NCBI GenBank assembly: GCA_900557315.1
Contig: USSI01000006.1
Span: 1-21,838, forward strand
Reading direction: 5' to 3'
Length of the DNA: 21,838 nucleotides
DNA from: an uncultured Butyricicoccus sp.
GTDB taxonomy: Bacteria > Bacillota > Clostridia > Oscillospirales > Butyricicoccaceae
Shown here piece after piece: positions 1 through 7,845 of this stretch. How positions within the stretch are numbered: the first letter of the stretch is position 1; the number at the start of each line of letters is the position of its first letter. The notes under the pieces are model-generated. The model saw only the letters and a program-made list of their open reading frames with translations, was not told where the DNA came from and searched no databases. The position numbers were made by a program, and so were the translations under genes.

Positions 1-637
1 CGTCGATGTTATAGCGCTTGATCTCGCCTGTCGTGCAATGCGCTGCCGCCTTTTCGATCTCTCCCATGAGATTGGTCAGTGATGTGCCGCACAGGAAGAT
101 CATATAGGACGCATCCTCCGGCGCGATCGAGCAGCCGAGCGCACGGGCGCGCCGCTCAAGCCAGGCAACCAGTTCGCGTTCCTCCTGATGGGAGAACTCC
201 GCGAAACATGCCGTTTTCTCCAGCGTTTTATATAGTTTTGTGCGCTTGTCCGGCTTGCCATCCAGCACGTCATAATAGAACACCAGGCAGACATATTCCG
301 GCAGATCACCCAGTATGCCGGGCAGGACATCCGAAAAGCCGGCGGGAGGCTTAAACAGGTCGAAATCCGAAACAATAATCAGCTTTTTCTCCGACATCGC
401 AGGATAGCTGTCAATCGCTTCGTTCAGCTGTTCGACGGTCAGCCCCTTCCCTTCAAATTCAATGAGATTAAAGTCAGCAAAAGCGGGATCGACCACTTTT
501 TCGCGCAGCTGGCGCAGATAATATTCCTTCAGATAGGTTTCTTCACCGGAAATGATATAGAGCGGCGCAAACTCGCCGTTTTTCAAATCGCGGATCAGCT
601 GCGCCTTTCCGTTTGTTTTACCTTTTTCCGCGGGCAT
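1..637 (-). CDS. holA: DNA polymerase III delta subunit, C-terminus cut by window edge
   Basis: HolA is the clamp-loader delta subunit, which opens the beta sliding clamp during replication. About 212 N-terminal residues are present and the gene runs off the left edge. The start ATG at 637 follows an AGGAG box at 645-649 that overlaps the end of comEC. Near residue 24 the protein reads FAPLYIISGEETYLKEYYL. The GEExxL replaces a true Walker A motif, as is normal in delta subunits, which do not bind ATP. A hydrophobic strand KLIIVSDFD and the segment DGKPDKRTKLYKTLEK (the K(x)D(x)R(x)KLYK region) also fit the family. Only 5 bases separate it from comEC, so the two are probably co-transcribed. 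The comEC-holA order is conserved in Firmicutes (comEC-yqeN in Bacillus subtilis). Confidence 0.93.
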   Translation of the reverse strand, partial: MPAEKGKTNGKAQLIRDLKNGEFAPLYIISGEETYLKEYYLRQLREKVVDPAFADFNLIEFEGKGLTVEQLNEAIDSYPAMSEKKLIIVSDFDLFKPPAGFSDVLPGILGDLPEYVCLVFYYDVLDGKPDKRTKLYKTLEKTACFAEFSHQEERELVAWLERRARALGCSIAPEDASYMIFLCGTSLTNLMGEIEKAAAHCTTGEIKRYNID

Positions 638-642
638 GCGTT

Positions 643-2880
643 TCACTCCTTTGTAAATCGTCGGACAATTTCGCCGGTCAGATACGGGCTTTCAACCGGC
701 AAGCCGTTATATTCTGTTATAATATCCCGCGACCGCGCCTGCAGCAAGATGCGCTCTGCGTTCATTGCATCCAATGCCTGTGCCAGCAATGCTTGATCTT
801 CCAGATTTCGTTCGGACAGGACCACCTCCGGCGCGGACGGTGCATCGTTTTCTTCCAGATATGCCGCGAGCTGCTTTTGCGTCGGACTGTGCAGGACAAG
901 GATTTCATCCGAAATCTGTACGCCAAGCTTTCCATCCGTGATGGGGAAAATCATGACCGGAACAGTACCAGTGTATACCACCTGTTTTTCCGGAATCTCC
1001 TGTGCATTTACGCTTCGCACGAGTTCCATCAGCTCCCGGTTGGTTTTAATCTCCTTGCAGCCGGCCGGAATCAGAATCTGCCCGACCTCGGTCTGCTCCA
1101 ACAAGGCAGGAAGATCGCGCGCGTGGCCACGATCCACCGCAGTCAGGATCAGCACATCAATGCGGCTGTGGTTATTCCAGCGCATCCATTCCCGCACCAG
1201 CGCAGCGGCGTCACGATATCCGCCGTCTCCCGCGCAGTCGATCAGGGTCATATTGTTCGCATCGGATACAATAATCGCCTGTCCCGAGCCACATGGCAGA
1301 TAGGTTACGGTGTATTGCTGCTCATGAAAGTATGCCCCTGCACCGCTCAGCACGATCACCAGAACGCAGATACATGGCAGCACAGCTTTCCACTTCACAA
1401 GATTTCCGGCAGTCAGCCAGAGCAGCATAGCCACAGCTGCCAGCGCAAGTGCAGCCAGACCAAAGCTGTCGCCCCAGCTGACCAGCCCCAGCGGGATATC
1501 CGCTACCGTATTGGCGACCCACAGGATATAATCCAGCAACGGCTGTAGCATACGGGCAATCATCGGCACCGCCGCGGGCAAAATCACTGCAGAAACGCAG
1601 AGCAGAAAGCCGCCGATAAAGCACACCGCCGTTACACCCACCACCAGCAGGTTGCTGACGAGCGACAGGATCGAGACATAACCAAACGAGGACAGCAGGA
1701 TGGGTGCAGTAAAAATCGTAGCACAGACCGTGCAGGACAACGCGCCTGCCACGGCCGAAACCAGTTTTTTCGCAGGCTTTGGCAGATTGGAAAACGGTTT
1801 TATCAGCCTGCCCTGCATCCGGCCGGAAAACAGGATAAGGCCAAGCGTAGCAGCGAAGGAAAGCTGAAGGCTGAGGCTGGCGATTGCATAGGGGTTGACA
1901 AGCAGCAGCAGGCCAAGCGCCGCAAACAGCGAGTTCAGGCTGCTGGCTTCCCGCCGGGTGATGAACGCACCGGCCGCTATCAGGTACATAACTGCGGCGC
2001 GGATGACGGACGGCGTTGCGCCCGCGATCGGCACAAAAAGCAGGATCAACGGGATGGATACCCAGGTGCCGATACGCCGCCCCAGCAGCATATAGCAGAA
2101 TGCGACCAGAAAGGCAATGTGCATACCGGAAACCGCGACCATATGGCTCAGGCCGGAGATGCGGAACGCCAGTGTATCGTCCTCCGGAAGAAGACCGGTA
2201 TCACCGATCAGCAGGCCATTGAGCAGCCCGGCTTCCCGTGCCGGCAGGGCCTCTGATACCGATTGGCTGCAAAACCGCGCAATACGCTGCGGAAGCCAGC
2301 GCAATTTGTTCCCGTTTGATTCGATAACGGTAAAAGAAATCGGTTGCCCGCTTTCATTTTCTGTATAGGAAGCTGCAACATAACAACCGTTGGATGCCTG
2401 ATAGGCTGCCCGGTCAAATCCTTCAGCCGCGGTCGGCAGATAGAAGCCAACGTTTGCCTTGATGCGGTCGCCTGCGTGCAGAGGTTCCTTTGTCACGGGA
2501 AAATAACAGAGCATCCGGAATGAACCGGGCAACACGTCGTTATCATCTACCGATAACTCCACGCGCTGGCTGTCGTCATAGACAGCAGCATCCTGTAAAA
2601 CGGTAGCGGTAATCTCCGCATGACGTCCCGCCAATTCGCGCACAGGTTCCACCACAATCGCATGGAACAGAGAGAAGCCTGCAAAGGAAAGCGAAGCCGC
2701 TGCCAGCATGCAAAGCAGTGCAAATAGCCGCTTGTGTGCGGCAAGGGCACCGGCGCAGATCAGAAAGAGAGAAAACAATAAAAGGGAAAGATACAGGTTT
2801 GGCACTATATTCAGGCATACCGCGCAGTACAGCGCAGTTGCAGAGGCCGGAATTAAGTAGATCAGCGGTCGTTCCAGCAC
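643..2880 (-). CDS. comEC: ComEC/Rec2-type DNA uptake channel with degenerate metallo-beta-lactamase-like domain
   Basis: Polytopic membrane protein expected to form the channel that carries single-stranded DNA across the cytoplasmic membrane in natural transformation. I choose the GTG at 2880 (745 residues) because a strong AGGGGAGGA box lies 7 bases upstream. A GTG at 2934 in the same frame lies inside a terminator hairpin and has no such box. N-terminal hydrophobic segments and a soluble DUF4131-like/OB region cover about residues 1-190. The competence domain follows, with the signature HMVAVSGMH near 246-253 and several membrane spans to about residue 515. The C-terminal region (about 523-745) resembles the MBL-like domain of ComEC, but the usual THxDxDH motif reads TAVDRGH near 580 and the DVGQGDA motif is PCGSGQA, so metal-dependent nuclease activity looks lost. 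A terminator hairpin separates it from hinT. The GC-rich gene matches its neighbours. Confidence 0.9.
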   Translation of the reverse strand: MLERPLIYLIPASATALYCAVCLNIVPNLYLSLLLFSLFLICAGALAAHKRLFALLCMLAAASLSFAGFSLFHAIVVEPVRELAGRHAEITATVLQDAAVYDDSQRVELSVDDNDVLPGSFRMLCYFPVTKEPLHAGDRIKANVGFYLPTAAEGFDRAAYQASNGCYVAASYTENESGQPISFTVIESNGNKLRWLPQRIARFCSQSVSEALPAREAGLLNGLLIGDTGLLPEDDTLAFRISGLSHMVAVSGMHIAFLVAFCYMLLGRRIGTWVSIPLILLFVPIAGATPSVIRAAVMYLIAAGAFITRREASSLNSLFAALGLLLLVNPYAIASLSLQLSFAATLGLILFSGRMQGRLIKPFSNLPKPAKKLVSAVAGALSCTVCATIFTAPILLSSFGYVSILSLVSNLLVVGVTAVCFIGGFLLCVSAVILPAAVPMIARMLQPLLDYILWVANTVADIPLGLVSWGDSFGLAALALAAVAMLLWLTAGNLVKWKAVLPCICVLVIVLSGAGAYFHEQQYTVTYLPCGSGQAIIVSDANNMTLIDCAGDGGYRDAAALVREWMRWNNHSRIDVLILTAVDRGHARDLPALLEQTEVGQILIPAGCKEIKTNRELMELVRSVNAQEIPEKQVVYTGTVPVMIFPITDGKLGVQISDEILVLHSPTQKQLAAYLEENDAPSAPEVVLSERNLEDQALLAQALDAMNAERILLQARSRDIITEYNGLPVESPYLTGEIVRRFTKE

Positions 2881-2909
2881 GATGCATTCCTCCCCTCTAT
2901 ATGCGCAGA

Positions 2910-2944
2910 GAAAAAGAAGTGGCGTTTCTGCCACTTCTTTTTTA
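2910..2944. terminator. Bidirectional intrinsic terminator between hinT and comEC
   Basis: The arms AAAAAGAAGTGGC (2911-2923) and GCCACTTCTTTTT (2930-2942) pair across a 6-base loop. Both strands carry a T-run after the stem. On the minus strand the hairpin starts six bases after the hinT stop and ends about 20 bases before the comEC ribosome binding site. I see no promoter in the remaining gap, so comEC-holA transcription would need read-through or a promoter within hinT. Confidence 0.8.
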
Positions 2945-2949
2945 TCGTA

Positions 2950-3288
2950 TCAGCCCGGCGGCCAGGTCATATCACGGCCGGAGAGCACGTGGAAGTGCAG
3001 ATGGAACACGCTCTGCCCTGCCTGCTCACCGATGTTGGAAACCACACGGAAGCTGTCCATCCCCATGTCCTTTGCAATTTTTGCGATTACTTCAAAGCAA
3101 TGCGCAACAACCGCGCTGTTTGACGCGTCCACTGCAGCAACCGACTGGATATGCTGCTTCGGGATGACCAGAAAATGCGTGGGCGCCTGCGGATCAATGT
3201 CATAGAAGGCGTAACACTGCTCATCCTCGTAGACTTTTTTCGAGGGGATATCACCCGCAATGATTTTACAGAACAGACAATCCTGCAT
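2950..3288 (-). CDS. hinT: HIT-family nucleotide-binding hydrolase of the HinT branch
   Basis: Cytosolic histidine-triad protein of 112 residues, the normal length for HinT. The family hydrolyses purine nucleoside phosphoramidates and aminoacyl-adenylates. The triad HLHFHV lies at residues 96-101, and the C-terminus MTWPPG is typical of the HINT1 branch. The N-terminus has the CxFCKIIAGDIP motif with the CxxC pair. The ATG at 3288 has an AGGAG box 8 bases upstream. The gene starts 38 bases after alaS with no hairpin between them, so it probably shares the T-box-controlled transcript. That fits known HIT activity on aminoacyl-AMP by-products of tRNA synthetases; the functional link here is inference. 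A terminator follows at once. Confidence 0.93.
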   Translation of the reverse strand: MQDCLFCKIIAGDIPSKKVYEDEQCYAFYDIDPQAPTHFLVIPKQHIQSVAAVDASNSAVVAHCFEVIAKIAKDMGMDSFRVVSNIGEQAGQSVFHLHFHVLSGRDMTWPPG

Positions 3289-3326
3289 ATTGACCGCTCC
3301 TTTCTTATGTTACCAGTATAGCGGTT

Positions 3327-5954
3327 TTACAGCAGCGCGTCAACAATATTGTTGACCGACTCGAGCGCTTCCTCAAGCTTTGCCGGATTTTTGCCGCCCG
3401 CGGTTGCGCTGTCCGGACGGCCGCCGCCGCCGCCGCCAACAATCTTGGCAACTTCCTTGATAATTTTGCCTGCATGCGCACCCTTCTTCACGGCTTCCGG
3501 GCCGCAGACACAGAGCAGGTTGACCTTCTCGCCGTTGACCGAGGACAGCACGGCAACCATGTTGGGCGCCTTTTCCTTGATGCCGTCGCCCATGGTGCGC
3601 AGTACATCCGCCGTTGCATCCTCGAGCTTAGTCGCCACCACGTTCACGCCCTTGACGTCGCGGGATACATTGAACAGGTCCACCATCTGCATGGAAGCAA
3701 TCTTCCCGTTCAGTTTTTCGACCTTCTTAGACATGGTACGCAGATCAGCCATGGTCTGCTCGACCTTTGCCGCCAGCTCGTTCGGAGAGGTCTTGAGCGC
3801 GGCCGCAGTCTCATTCAGGATGTGCTGGCGCTCGTTGATGAAGTCCAGTACCGCCTTGCCGGTGATCGCTTCAATACGGCGCACACCAGCCGCTACGGAA
3901 GCCTCGCTGACGATCTTGAACATACCGGCCTTAGCGGTGTTGTCCAGATGCGTACCGCCGCACAGTTCCACCGAGTCGCCCGCCTGTACCACGCGCACCA
4001 CGGCGCCGTACTTTTCGCCGAACAGCGCCATCGCGCCCTTCTTCTTCGCCTCGTCAATCGACATTTCCTCGGTGATAACCGGGCTGCCAGCAAGGATTGC
4101 TTCATTGACCAGGTTTTCGACCTGAGCCAGTTCTTCGGATGTCAGCGCGGCAAAGTGCGTAAAGTCAAAACGGATATGGTCGTTTGCCGTATAAGAGCCG
4201 GCCTGCTCAACATGGTCGCCCAGCACCTTGCGCAGCGCTTTCTGCAGCAGGTGGGTCGAGGTGTGCGCACGGCAGATCGCCTGGCGGTATTCCGCATCTA
4301 CCTTTGCTTCAACCTCGTCCTCGACCGAGATCTCGCCCTCGGTGACAACGCCGATGTGCATATACTTGCCGTCCTTGGTCTTCTGCACATCAGATACCGT
4401 TACTACACCATTTTTGCCAACCAGAACGCCATGGTCGCCGATCTGGCCGCCCATCTCCGCGTAGAACGGTGTGTGGTCAAGAACAACCGTGATCTTCTCA
4501 CCCTGGGCTGCTGCGCCGGACGGCTCGCCTTCGTTCACGATTGCCAGCACCTTAGCGCCTTCGCCCAGCGTCTCATAGCCGTCAAAGCGGGTTTTGATGG
4601 ACTTGTCCAGACCAAGGTCCTCGCTCTGCCAGCCAAGGTCACCCATCTTTTTGCGGTCCTCGCGGGCACGCTCGCGCTGCTCGTTCATCAGGCGGTCAAA
4701 TTCCTCGCGGTTGGTAGTCATACCCTGCTCCTCAAGGATTTCGAGCGTCAGGTCGATCGGGAAGCCGTAGGTGTCGTACAGCTGGAATGCGTCGGCTGCG
4801 GGCAGCTCCTTGCCGTTTGCTGCTGCGATGCGTTCGTTCAGGATGGACAGGCCGCTGTCGATCGTCTTGTTGAAGCTGGCTTCCTCATTCTCGATGACTT
4901 TGTGGATATACTTCTGCTTTTCCACCAGCTCCGGGTACGCGCCGCCGGACTCCTGAATAACCGTGGTTGCAACCTCGGACAGGAACAGGCGGTCAATGCC
5001 GAGCAGCTTGCCGTGGCGCGCGGCGCGGCGCAGCAGGCGGCGCAGAACGTAGCCGCGGCCCTCGTTGGACGGGATAACGCCGTCGCAGATCATCATAACG
5101 GTCGAACGGATATGGTCGGTGATGACGCGGAGCGAAATATCGGTCTTTTCGCTGTCACCGTAATGTTTGCCGGCAATTTCGGAAACCTTATTGGTGATGT
5201 TGCGCACCGTATCTACGTCGAACAGCGAGCCCACGCCCTGCACCACGCAGGCCAGACGCTCGAGGCCCATGCCGGTGTCGATGTTCTTCTGCTTCAGTTC
5301 GGTATAGTTGCCGTGGCCGTCGTTGTCGAACTGCGAGAACACGTTGTTCCAGACCTCCATATAGCGGTCGCAGTCACAGCCGACCGTACAGCCGGGTTTG
5401 CCGCAGCCGTACTCCGGGCCGCGGTCGTAGTAAATCTCCGAGCACGGACCGCACGGACCCGAACCATGCTCCCAGAAGTTATCCTCCTTGCCGAAACGGA
5501 AAATACGTTCCGCAGGGATACCGATATCCTTATTCCAGATTTCGAACGCCTCGTCATCATCCACGTAGATGGACGGATACAGGCGGTCCGGGTCAATGCC
5601 AACCCACTCCGGGCTGGTCAGGAATTCCCAGCTCCAGGCAATGGCTTCCTTCTTGAAGTAATCGCCAAACGAGAAATTGCCCAGCATCTCGAAGAACGTG
5701 CCATGGCGCGCGGTCTTGCCGACGTTTTCAATATCGCCCGTACGGATGCACTTCTGGCAGGTTGTGACGCGGTGGCGCGGCGGCTCCTGCTCGCCGGTGA
5801 AATACGGTTTCATTGGCGCCATACCGGAGTTAATCAGCAGAAGCGACGGGTCGTTCTGCGGAATGAGAGAAAAACTCGGCAGGCGGAGATGGCCTTTGGT
5901 CTCGAAGAACTTCAGGTACATTTCGCGCAGTTCATTTAATCCTCTGTACTGCAT
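3327..5954 (-). CDS. alaS: Alanyl-tRNA synthetase
   Basis: Cytosolic class II enzyme that charges tRNA-Ala with alanine and edits mischarged serine and glycine. From the ATG at 5954 it is 875 residues, the usual bacterial length. The same frame is open another 64 codons upstream, but that stretch is the T-box leader and is not coding. GGAGG stands 9 bases before the chosen ATG. The catalytic core is residues 1-240 (RHGTFFEMLGNFSFGDYF at 84-100, GMGLERL at 228-234). The clostridial Cys-rich stretch CGKPGCTVGCDCDR is at 184-197. The editing domain carries the zinc-binding H564xxxH568 and C665xxxH669. The C-Ala domain has a six-glycine run near 840-845. It is regulated by the leader described below and followed by hinT. 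Confidence 0.98.
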   Translation of the reverse strand: MQYRGLNELREMYLKFFETKGHLRLPSFSLIPQNDPSLLLINSGMAPMKPYFTGEQEPPRHRVTTCQKCIRTGDIENVGKTARHGTFFEMLGNFSFGDYFKKEAIAWSWEFLTSPEWVGIDPDRLYPSIYVDDDEAFEIWNKDIGIPAERIFRFGKEDNFWEHGSGPCGPCSEIYYDRGPEYGCGKPGCTVGCDCDRYMEVWNNVFSQFDNDGHGNYTELKQKNIDTGMGLERLACVVQGVGSLFDVDTVRNITNKVSEIAGKHYGDSEKTDISLRVITDHIRSTVMMICDGVIPSNEGRGYVLRRLLRRAARHGKLLGIDRLFLSEVATTVIQESGGAYPELVEKQKYIHKVIENEEASFNKTIDSGLSILNERIAAANGKELPAADAFQLYDTYGFPIDLTLEILEEQGMTTNREEFDRLMNEQRERAREDRKKMGDLGWQSEDLGLDKSIKTRFDGYETLGEGAKVLAIVNEGEPSGAAAQGEKITVVLDHTPFYAEMGGQIGDHGVLVGKNGVVTVSDVQKTKDGKYMHIGVVTEGEISVEDEVEAKVDAEYRQAICRAHTSTHLLQKALRKVLGDHVEQAGSYTANDHIRFDFTHFAALTSEELAQVENLVNEAILAGSPVITEEMSIDEAKKKGAMALFGEKYGAVVRVVQAGDSVELCGGTHLDNTAKAGMFKIVSEASVAAGVRRIEAITGKAVLDFINERQHILNETAAALKTSPNELAAKVEQTMADLRTMSKKVEKLNGKIASMQMVDLFNVSRDVKGVNVVATKLEDATADVLRTMGDGIKEKAPNMVAVLSSVNGEKVNLLCVCGPEAVKKGAHAGKIIKEVAKIVGGGGGGRPDSATAGGKNPAKLEEALESVNNIVDALL

Positions 5955-5983
5955 AACATTTATCCTCCAAAATATTAAATTGA

Positions 5984-6026
5984 CAAAAAGAAAAGCCTCC
6001 GCCCGGACGATGTCAGGGGCGAAAGC
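5984..6026 (-). terminator. Regulated terminator of the alaS T-box
   Basis: On the minus strand GCTTTCGCCC (6017-6026) pairs with GGGCGGAGGC (5995-6004), ten pairs including two G-U, and is followed by TTTTCTTTTT. It lies 30 bases before the alaS start and shares its 5' arm with the T-box antiterminator. Confidence 0.85.
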
Positions 6027-6222
6027 ATACTTCCACGGTACCACCCTGATCTGCGAAAAAAAACGCATCTCAGCGATCCGGTATCGGGGATCAGACGGCC
6101 TGCTTTCACAGGCTGCTCGGAAGTGGCTGTTTTCCCGGCTGAACAAGGGCTTACACCGCTTCCCTCTCTCTTTGGATCAGCCGGCCGGAAAACTCGTTTC
6201 CTCATCGCATTGTCATGTTTGC
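5984..6222 (-). promoter_or_regulatory. T-box riboswitch, alanine type, upstream of alaS
   Basis: The minus strand carries the T-box core AGGGTGGTACCGTGGA at 6032-6047. A long Stem I precedes it: TTTTCC plus CGGCTGA pair with TCAGCCGGGAAAA, leaving a small bulge. Just after this helix the 3' side of the internal loop reads CAGCCAC. GCC at 6125-6127, followed by A, fits the specifier position and is an alanine codon. CGCCCCT at 6015-6021 can pair with the AGGG of the T-box to form the antiterminator, or act as the 5' arm of the terminator. The two folds exclude each other, as in known T-boxes. Uncharged tRNA-Ala should promote read-through into alaS. Stem assignments are by eye. Confidence 0.93.
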
Positions 6223-6228
6223 TTATTT

Positions 6229-6257
6229 ATTATGACACCGTTTGCGGGTTTTGTCAA
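6229..6257 (-). promoter_or_regulatory. Sigma-A type promoter of the alaS leader
   Basis: A perfect -35 TTGACA at 6252-6257, a 17-base spacer and a -10 CATAAT at 6229-6234 point to transcription starting near 6222, at the head of the T-box leader. The -35 box touches the T-run of the upstream MATE-gene terminator. Confidence 0.8.
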
Positions 6258-6258
6258 C

Positions 6259-6287
6259 AAAAAACCGGCCGAAAGGCCGGTTTTTTG
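6259..6287. terminator. Intrinsic terminator after the MATE gene
   Basis: AAAAAACCGGCC and GGCCGGTTTTTT form a 12-pair stem with a GAAA tetraloop, with T-runs on both strands. On the minus strand it follows the MATE stop codon by about 34 bases and ends just before the alaS promoter. The 34 bases between stop and hairpin are almost purely pyrimidine on the minus strand, with no further gene. Confidence 0.88.
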
Positions 6288-6320
6288 AAAGAAGAAAGTA
6301 GAGAGTAAGAAGTGGAAAAG

Positions 6321-7691
6321 TCAGGTTGACGGGGTCTCATCAGGACGTGTAACCTTTTTGACCCATTTCCAGCTGCGCAGCCGGATAACAACCGGAATTG
6401 CTTTGTAAAGCTGATCCCATTTGAGCAGGAAGAACACGACAGCCGGCGCGCACTTCCACCAGAACGCTGCCATTGCGGAGAACGGGACAACGATCAGCCA
6501 CATGCTGGCAAGATTCATTTTAGCACTGAACGAGGTATCACCGCCGCCGCGGATGATGCCGTTATCACATGCCATCTGATAGGCCGTGCCGACTGTTGTT
6601 ATTGCCAGTATCAGCATAAACTGCATGGATAATTCATAGGCGGTATCGGTCAGCGAGCCGCCGAAGATCATGAGAATCGGCTCGCGGAGCAGGAAAATCA
6701 GCAGGCCGGAGAAGATGCCGATGATAATGAAGAGGACCTGCAGCGTGTTTACCAGCGGGTGCAGACGGTCTTCGTTGCCTTCGCCGATTGTCCGGCCGAC
6801 AACGATACCGGAGGCCGACGCCGCGCCATAGGCTACGACGGACAGCACCTGATATACCTGCACAGCGATTGCATTTGCAGCAGTCACATCTCCGCCCAGA
6901 TGGCCGAGGATACCGGTCTGAACCATCTGCGCTACGCCCCACAGTGCCTGATTAATCAGGACAGGTGAAGAAACACGGGTATAATCGCGGATATAGCTTG
7001 TATCAATATGCAGCAGCTTTTTCAGCGTAAGGTTGAGCTTGTGCTCTTTGAACTTCAGATAGTAAATGACAATCAGCAGTTCCACGCAGCGGGATACCAA
7101 AGTCGCAATCGCCGCACCGCGCACGCCGAGTTCCGGGAAGCCGAAGTTGCCATAAATCAGGCAGTAGTTCAGGCAGACATTGATGACAAGCGTCGAACCC
7201 GAAATCATATAGCCGATCTTGACAATGCCAATCGACCGGAGTGAGGCGACTAGGATGTTGGTTACAGTAAAGATTACATATGTAAAGCAGATGATCTGGA
7301 AATACTTTGCGCCTTCCGCAATAACCGCAGGATCATTTGATAACAGGGACAACAGCTGCGTCGGGAAGAACAGCACGATCACAAACATCAATATGGCTAA
7401 CGAGCCGCCGAAGCGCAGCGCTACGCCAATAATATGCGGGATCGGCTCCAGCTTACCCTTGCCCCAGTACTGGGAGCCCAAAACAACGGCGCCTTCACCT
7501 GCGCCGACAACCAGCATCTGCAGCAGGTACTGTACCTGATTGCATAAGCTCACGCCACCCATCGCGTCCTGGCTGTATCGGCCGAGCATGACGGTGTCCA
7601 TCATGTTTACGCCATAAGTGAGCAGGTTCTGCAATGCGAGCGACAGCGCAAGGATCATAAATGATTTATAAAACGTCTTTTCCTTAATCAT
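6321..7691 (-). CDS. MATE-family multidrug/toxin efflux transporter
   Basis: Inner-membrane secondary transporter of 456 residues, the usual MATE length, expected to use an Na+ or H+ gradient to export cationic compounds. The ATG at 7691 has an AAGGGGGA box 8 bases upstream. The frame is open 70 codons further, but that region is divergent promoter DNA. Features include the N-terminal FMILALSLALQNLLTYGVN and VNMMDTVMLGRYS segments (substrate-pocket helix and the MxDxxMLG motif), about twelve hydrophobic spans in two related halves, and a basic C-terminal tail (SWKWVKKVTRPDE). It lies back to back with an AraC-type regulator, which probably controls it. The substrate cannot be told from sequence. 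Confidence 0.92.
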   Translation of the reverse strand: MIKEKTFYKSFMILALSLALQNLLTYGVNMMDTVMLGRYSQDAMGGVSLCNQVQYLLQMLVVGAGEGAVVLGSQYWGKGKLEPIPHIIGVALRFGGSLAILMFVIVLFFPTQLLSLLSNDPAVIAEGAKYFQIICFTYVIFTVTNILVASLRSIGIVKIGYMISGSTLVINVCLNYCLIYGNFGFPELGVRGAAIATLVSRCVELLIVIYYLKFKEHKLNLTLKKLLHIDTSYIRDYTRVSSPVLINQALWGVAQMVQTGILGHLGGDVTAANAIAVQVYQVLSVVAYGAASASGIVVGRTIGEGNEDRLHPLVNTLQVLFIIIGIFSGLLIFLLREPILMIFGGSLTDTAYELSMQFMLILAITTVGTAYQMACDNGIIRGGGDTSFSAKMNLASMWLIVVPFSAMAAFWWKCAPAVVFFLLKWDQLYKAIPVVIRLRSWKWVKKVTRPDETPST

Positions 7692-7708
7692 TTCAAAAAT
7701 CCCCCTTT

Positions 7709-7732
7709 GCGAAGGCTGCAAGCGGTCTTCGC
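7709..7732 (-). repeat. Inverted repeat in the MATE 5' leader
   Basis: GCGAAG at 7709-7714 and CTTCGC at 7727-7732 form a short inverted repeat directly upstream of the MATE ribosome binding site. It could be an mRNA leader hairpin or a regulator site. The stem is only six pairs, so chance is possible. Confidence 0.35.
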
Positions 7733-7745
7733 GCTTTATTTTTGA

Positions 7746-7756
7746 TCTATAGCAAG
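7746..7756 (-). promoter_or_regulatory. Putative extended -10 promoter of the MATE gene
   Basis: The minus strand reads TTGCTATAGA at 7746-7755, a TATAGA -10 box (7746-7751) with an upstream TGC that makes an extended -10. No good -35 box is seen 17 bases upstream, which would fit a promoter that needs an activator such as the divergent AraC protein. Confidence 0.4.
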
Positions 7757-7777
7757 CATACAGAAAAAAAGAAAATC

Positions 7778-7823
7778 CTGCAATAACAAAACACTGCAAT
7801 TTATTTATATTTTGTGCTATTAT
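7778..7823 (+). promoter_or_regulatory. Divergent control region: CTGCAAT direct repeats and putative araC-type gene promoter
   Basis: Two direct copies of CTGCAAT start at 7778 and 7794, 16 bases apart, between the divergent genes. A -10 like TATTAT lies at 7818-7823, and the second repeat sits about where its -35 would be (7795-7800). AraC-type regulators often bind direct repeats near -35, so these are candidate operator half-sites. This is a short motif in an AT-rich stretch and could be chance. Confidence 0.35.
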
Positions 7824-7845
7824 TAAAAGGAAGGATGTGAAGTAA

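Noticed and set aside
2881..2934. 18-residue N-terminal extension of ComEC
   Set aside because: The start would lie within the terminator hairpin and it has no ribosome binding site. The GTG at 2880 has a strong one.
3474..5939. An 821-codon open frame on the plus strand
   Set aside because: It lies antisense to the whole of alaS, which is certain. It has no ribosome binding site and a composition (Val/Leu/Ala/His rich) typical of a shadow of a GC-biased gene.
5955..6146. 64-residue N-terminal extension of AlaS
   Set aside because: It runs through the T-box and its terminator, which are transcribed but not translated. The ATG at 5954 has a ribosome binding site and gives the family's usual N-terminus.
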